A DNA stretch of 64,000 nucleotides from Allium sativum. Taxonomy: Eukaryota; Streptophyta; Magnoliopsida; Asparagales; Amaryllidaceae. The notes under the pieces are model-generated. The model was given only the letters and a program-made list of their open reading frames with translations. It ran no database searches and had not been told where the DNA came from. Location: the NCBI GenBank assembly GCA_030737875.1, contig CM060911.1:53773501-53837500 (forward strand), in the 5' to 3' direction. Every line of letters begins with the position of its first letter. Position 1 is the stretch's first letter. Positions 59,710 through 64,000 of this stretch are shown piece by piece. The translations under genes were made by a program, and so were the position numbers.

Positions 59710-60766
59710 ATGAGCCGATACGCAAGTGGTGCCGGTAGGGGAGCCAATAATGGGAATGCTGCTAACATGAGGACGATGTTTACTGACCTCATGAGAGAAA
59801 TGCTAGGGATGTGCAGGGGGCAGCTCCCAATGCCGGTAATGGTAGTGGTCCAATAATGCAGGCGTCTAGGGCCGATTTCGCCAAGCTGAATAAGGATTAT
59901 ACTAGTCTTGGTGGGAAGCCGTTCCACGGAACGAAGTCAGCTACGAATGTTCAGGATTGGTTGGATTGTTGTGATCGTACCTTCGACGACTTGGGTATCG
60001 AGGATGCGATGAAGAGAAGGCTAGCGTCTCGTCAACTGCAAGGGCAAGCGATGAATTGGTGGAATGCTATTAAGACAGCCACTCCATAGGATCAGGTTAC
60101 TTGGGATCAGTTTAAGGCTTGCTTTAGCTACAAGTTTATCCCAGCTGCTCAGAAGTTAGAATTGTTTAGGAAGTTCTTGGAGCTTAAGCAGAATGGTAGC
60201 AGTCTCGGAGTATATTGCTGAGTTCGACACTTTGTCGAAATATGGTTTATCCCTAATAGATACTGCCGAGAAGAAGAACGAGAATTTTATAACAAGTTTG
60301 GATCAGTACTTGGGGGAAAAACTTATTAACCACATCGATGAGACGTTTGAATCGATTGTGGGGAAAGCATTGAGGTCAGAGAGTCTTTACCCTAAGCCAA
60401 AGACTGAGGTTGCTATTGCATCTGCAGAGGAGCCAAAGCCGCAAGCAGGCATTGGAGGCAAGGATAATTCCCAGAATAAGAGGAAACAAGACCAAACCAT
60501 GGATGGTTAGGATAAGAAAAATAAGAAAGATGGCGAGTGCTTTAGCTGTGGTAAGAAGGGCCACTATGCCAGAGATTGTCGGGAAAAGCCTGGGGAAAAG
60601 AAGTGCTTTAATTGTGGCCAAGCGGGACATCAAAAGAATGAATGTCCACAACCTCCTAGGAAGAAGCAGATCGTGAAAGCATATGCTGTCAACGTTGTTC
60701 CTTCTTCGTCGAATGCCCCAACTACGGCGCAGAAGAAAAAGGTGTCGTTATTCGAGGTATGCTTTC
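59710..60766 (+). pseudogene. gag of the right-hand gypsy element, frameshifted
   Basis: Starts at ATG 59710 (MSRYASGAGRGANNGNAAN). The frame shifts near 59800 into the one containing 'KPFHGTKSATNVQDWLDCCD' and 'QLQGQAMNWWNAIK', the retrotransposon gag domain. A TAG at 60087 is followed by readable 'FSYKFIPAAQKLELFRKFLE', another shift comes near 60190 ('VSEYIAEFDTLSKYG'), and a TAG at 60508. Past this stop two zinc knuckles follow in the same frame: CFSCGKKGHYARDC (about 60538-60579) and CFNCGQAGHQKNEC (about 60604-60645). Both fit C-x2-C-x4-H-x4-C and bind the RNA genome in the particle. At least two frameshifts and two stops make it non-functional. Confidence 0.85.
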
Positions 60767-60769
60767 TAT

Positions 60770-60985
60770 TTAAGATGTTTTGTTCGAGTTTTGTTTGACA
60801 AACCTGAGTTGGTTGATAGACCTTTAGTAGTGACGAACCCGATTGGTGGTTCGACTAGCCTCAGTATGATTTGTCGTAACGTGGTCTTATCGAGTCATGG
60901 ATGTATGTTTGTTTGTGATTACTTTGTTTTGGGCTTTACTGCTAATAGCATTATTTTGGGGAGTCGATCTACTCTAAAGGAATAG
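60770..60985 (+). pseudogene. Retropepsin remnant without active site
   Basis: The frame contains 'ELVDRPLVVTNPIGGS', 'MICRNVVLSSHGCMFVCDYF' and 'FVLGFTANSIILG', the middle and C-terminal parts of the plant gypsy aspartic protease region. In intact relatives a catalytic D-T/S-G-A motif lies about 20-25 residues before 'LVDRPL'. Here 'VLFDKPELVDRPL' joins these directly, so a short deletion has removed the motif. The protease that would process gag-pol is dead. Confidence 0.65.
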
Positions 60986-61261
60986 GGTGGTATTAGGTAC
61001 CTACCTAGTGATGGCGATAATAACTGGAGTTAAGGAAGCTGAGAGGTTATCGTTGTAATAAGTTCTAATTGTCTTTGGGAGGCAAATGAGTGCTCCAGTG
61101 CTTAGTTGTTTTGCTAGTATCACTTCACGCGGATTGTCCGAATTCGGAGGAGATGTTCCTGGGGTGCTTGTCTGATATTGGTTTAGGCCTTTGGGGCTTG
61201 TGCTTGGGGAATATCGAGTTCGATTAGGATGGTTCGCGTAAGAGATAAATAGTTGTTGCGA

Positions 61262-61310
61262 TTTTTCATTGGATGATATCTTGGTTTACTCGAGGAGTAA
61301 TGGGCAGCTG
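61262..61310 (+). pseudogene. Reverse transcriptase catalytic-motif fragment
   Basis: A short frame reads SLDDILVYSRSNGQL and then stops. This is the RT C motif (family FIDDILVYSKS, the two Asp binding metal). The rest of RT before and after is unrecognisable. Only the core motif identifies it. Confidence 0.6.
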
Positions 61311-61369
61311 TGACAGGATAAGACTATTCGATGGTGTGGACTGTCCCGAGTTAGACTCGATAGGGTTAT

Positions 61370-62340
61370 GAGATGACTCGAGTGGGACTCGAGAAAGATG
61401 CAAAGTAATGGATTGTTTAGGACCTTATGTTGATGTTCTTTTTGAAGAAATAGGATGTATTCGTCGATCATGGAAGATGCAACGAAGATTAGGACGATTC
61501 AAGTTGGACTTGAACTCATAAAAGAAAATGGATGCTCGTTGATCTTGGAGATGCAACGGATAGGGAGACGACTCACGTTGGACTAGGGTCTGTAGGTAAT
61601 GGGTACTCAAGACTGGGTCTGAGTTTATATGTAATGGATTGACTCGAGTGGGACTCGAGAAGGCTGCAAGGAATTAGATTTGCTCGAGTTGGACTCGAGA
61701 GGGCAGCAAGATAATGGATAGGCTTGAGTGGGACTCGAGTGTTTCATGCGGACTAAAATCAGGGGTATCTGGGGACACCCACTTACCTTGGATCCGTTGG
61801 ACGTGATCTAGTTATCCTTGGAGAATAAACGTACGTTGGACGTACGGTAGTCCGTTTGGAGGCAGGGTTTCCATTAGTTATTGATGTTGGTTGGACCAGA
61901 CATACAGGTATCGATGTATTCATGGCTTTAGCAGGTGATTAATAGGATTTGTTTGATGGATGCTATGGTTGTTGTGTTTGCTCCTACCTTTCTTCTCTTG
62001 AGTATCACCTGTAGGATCCTGTTGAATGGGAATAATATAAGTTCGTTGATCATGGTGATATGACGGGCGTAAGATACTTTACGTTAGACTTGAAGTATGT
62101 TGGGCATTGTGGAGCGTCCGTTGACCTTGAAGATTCAGCGGATAGAGGAGCTTCAAGTTGGACTTGGACTCGAAGGTAGAGTACCTAGATTCATTGGATG
62201 AGTCTAGTTCACCTTTAGAAGGTGAATGTACGTTGGACGTGTAGTATGAGTATAAGTGGAGTACCTAGGTTCATTGGATGGATCTAGTTTGCCTCTAGGA
62301 GGTGAATGTACGTTGGACGTGCAGTACAAATGTAGGAAGG
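61370..62340. repeat. Repeat-filled region in place of RT/RNase H
   Basis: 'gactcgagtgggactcgag' words recur near 61376, 61640, 61680 and 61717. 'gttgatcttggagatgcaacgga' words occur near 61462, 61538 and 62111. An 80-bp tandem pair starts with 'gtacctag(a/g)ttcattggatg' at 62181 and 62261, with a diverged third copy near 61790. 'acgttggacgt' is common to the last three. No coding is seen. Confidence 0.7.
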
Positions 62341-62447
62341 ACTCAAGTTGGATTTGAAAAGACATTTGGAATGTAGTTGAAAATTTGGCGTATAGGGTTA
62401 GATTACCTAAGAAAATGACAGTATAGACGGATGTCATAGTATCGGAC

Positions 62448-62712
62448 TAGGTGCGGTAGCTGATGCATTGGGTAGGAGACATGCCAGTTTAGAGGCTATG
62501 TTTCTGGAATGGAAGCAACTAGAGTATACCACGGGAGATGACTTCAGACCTAAGTGCGAATTGGATTCAAAAACACTAGTAAGCTTGACGATTAGATCGA
62601 CATGGATTGAGTGGATCGGTTCCAGTCAGAGGGACGATCCTAACCTATTGGAAATCACCTCTAGGGTAGAGATGAGAATCGATGGTGAGAGAACGACTGT
62701 ACTTGGGAAGTA
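62448..62712 (+). pseudogene. RNase H end and start of integrase, fragment
   Basis: One frame reads AVADALGRRHASLEAMFLEW, matching the 'NVVADALSRR' end of gypsy RNase H. It continues through 'LVSLTIRSTWIEWIGSSQRD', which matches the linker before the integrase zinc-binding domain, to a stop at 62710-62712. The catalytic core of integrase and the zinc-binding residues are missing. What follows goes straight to the 3' end of the internal region. Confidence 0.65.
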
Positions 62713-62866
62713 GAGAATGACATAAGAAAGTCGTATCCAAAACTCTTTGCCTGGTAAGACTTACCTTGCAACTTAATTATTCTGCATGCTAGGATAGACT
62801 TGTTTTGCATGTTTGATTATTGTTTTATGGCAGAAGGGCATGCGGAACCCTTTGTTTGTTTTGGTT

Positions 62867-62908
62867 AGGGAATTTCGGGGGCGAAATTTCTTAAGGGGGG
62901 GAGGGGGA
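62867..62908 (+). promoter_or_regulatory. Polypurine tract of the gypsy element
   Basis: 'gaatttcgggggcgaaattt' is followed by AAGGGGGGGAGGGGGA (62893-62908), directly against TGTAACAACCC at 62909. It primes plus-strand DNA synthesis in reverse transcription. Confidence 0.9.
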
Positions 62909-64000
62909 TGTAACAACCCGCATTCTACGCATCGGAAGATCGTAGAATATTTATTTCTTTTTCCTGGTAAGTCGTATGGTCATGTACTTTTGGGGAACGA
63001 CTAGTGGGGTCATTTCCCATGTTCATGATTTTTGTCGATTTTAAATGACCGTTTTGTCCCTAGTTGATCTTGTTTCGGCCATAACTTTTGTCTAAAAAGA
63101 AATTTTGACCTGAAACCAATTCCATTGGATCCGGATGATGGTTTACAATTCCGTAGAGTGGTCATATTAGCCAAACGGACTCACCGTTTGAGAGATATGG
63201 CTGAAACAAGTTTCAGATAGTGAAAAGCAGCTTAATTGGACTTAACTGGGTGATTAACAGCTAGGCCCAAAGGGGAATTTCGGGATTTGGAGTTTAAAAG
63301 GGCTGTTAGGGTTTGGAGATTACCTTTTTCTCATTTTTCAGCCATCACTATTCATTCCTCTTAACCTAGCCATGGCCTCCACTTTCTAAACCTCTCCAAA
63401 ACACCTCTAAACCACTTTCTAATTGAAGATTAGGCTTAGCTACATCAAATTGAGGAGAGAAAGCACCAAGTAAAAGTTAGAGCTACTTTGTTACATTGGG
63501 AACAACTCCAAACAGAGATTTATTTCAGTTTTGAGGTTTTATTTGTGGCTAAGGTGAGTGACTTGCATAGTTCCTCACTAATTATGGTTAATTAAGGGTA
63601 ATTAGTATTAATTAGCGAATTTAAACATGGTAAAATTCTGGAAAAATATTTATAAATTCTTAAATGACGTTTTAGACCTCTGATATGAACTTGGGTTAAT
63701 TTGGTTAAGTTTTGCTAATCCTATCATTAATTATGCTTGAACATGTTTAAGGGAAAATATGGGGCTTTGGCTATGTTGATCCATTTTAACCTATCATATT
63801 GATGTTTTGGTGTTTGAGGTCACTTGTATTTGTTGCTATGACTTTGTGGTATGCTTTGTGATTGATTAGAATAGATGAATGGTCGAAAACGCCGTCGAAT
63901 GGTGTAAAACACTCGCTGGAAAAAGTTGTAGAAAATGGTGCAGGCTTTCGGATCGGATCGGAGGGATGGGCTCGGATCGGATAGTGGACTGGGCAAGGGA
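62909..64000 (+). mobile_element. 3' LTR of the gypsy element, cut by window end
   Basis: This is the first 1,092 of about 2,400 bases. It matches 57101-58191 with scattered substitutions and a few small indels. The target duplication beyond it is expected to be TACTG but lies outside the window. Confidence 0.9.

Larger units (their letters stand above)
57101..64000 (+). mobile_element. Ty3/gypsy retrotransposon, pol largely lost, 3' LTR cut by window end
   Basis: Order: 5' LTR 57101-59508, PBS 59511, gag from 59710, protease remnant, RT motif near 61272, tandem-repeat region, RNase H/integrase boundary near 62453, polypurine tract 62893-62908, 3' LTR from 62909. The two LTRs start with the same TGTAACAACCCGCATTC and are about 95% alike by eye over the shared 1.09 kb, so insertion is not very recent. 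The domain order gag-PR-RT-RH-IN is that of Ty3/gypsy. Coding is broken throughout and most of pol is missing, so the copy is non-autonomous. Confidence 0.9.

Noticed and set aside
1..64000. tRNA, rRNA, CRISPR or bacterial-type defence systems.
   Set aside because: No cloverleaf, rRNA core or spaced short repeats of that kind were seen. The only tRNA-like sequences are the two primer-binding sites. Everything points to plant nuclear DNA.

Overview
This is a plant nuclear window, most likely from a eudicot. It is AT-rich and built almost entirely of transposable elements inserted into one another. I find no complete host gene, rRNA, tRNA or CRISPR array. The plant assignment rests on Ty3/gypsy retrotransposons primed by initiator-Met tRNA (TGGTATCAGAGC), CACTA transposons, a Helitron with a CCCGTG...CACGGG 3' hairpin, a PIF/Harbinger transposase remnant, Tat/Ogre-type gag, and a captured exon of plant-type AP-3 beta-adaptin.

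Layout. 1 to about 2207: part of a reverse-oriented gypsy LTR. About 2.2-4.25 kb: non-coding DNA with a 127-bp tandem repeat and the 3' internal end of a plus-strand retroelement. 4253-9612: that element's 5.4-kb 3' LTR. 9613-46577: a deep nest. Its outer shell is a minus-strand Tat/Ogre-like gag-only element, with left LTR remnant 9613-9761, gag 44180-45660 and right LTR 45810-46577. Inside it sits a minus-strand non-coding LTR element of LARD type (9963-42961, target duplication CTTGC/CTTGT). This carries three insertions: a 15.2-kb CACTA (15427-30595, TSD GTA/GTA), a 5.7-kb solo LTR (33504-39226, TSD GCGCT/GCGCT) and a 1.35-kb CACTA (40139-41492). The large CACTA contains an AP-3 beta exon, an intact unidentified 220-codon ORF and an 11.3-kb Helitron (18422-29691). 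The solo LTR contains a PIF/Harbinger transposase tail beside long TA arrays.

46.6-57.1 kb: a second solo LTR (47250-50302) with a GC-rich leader, old non-coding DNA, and a likely LTR promoter near 54.7 kb. 57101 to the end: a plus-strand gypsy element with 5' LTR, PBS, decayed gag, fragments of protease, reverse transcriptase and RNase H/integrase around a repeat-filled gap, a polypurine tract, and the start of its 3' LTR.

No genes here work together as an operon or pathway. The relationships are of insertion order: each inserted element is younger than its container. Nearly all element coding is absent or broken, so most of these elements would have depended on proteins supplied from elsewhere. 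The one long open frame of unclear meaning is the minus-strand ORF at 17554-18216. Boundaries given with target-site duplications are firm. Similarities between copies were judged by eye, not computed.
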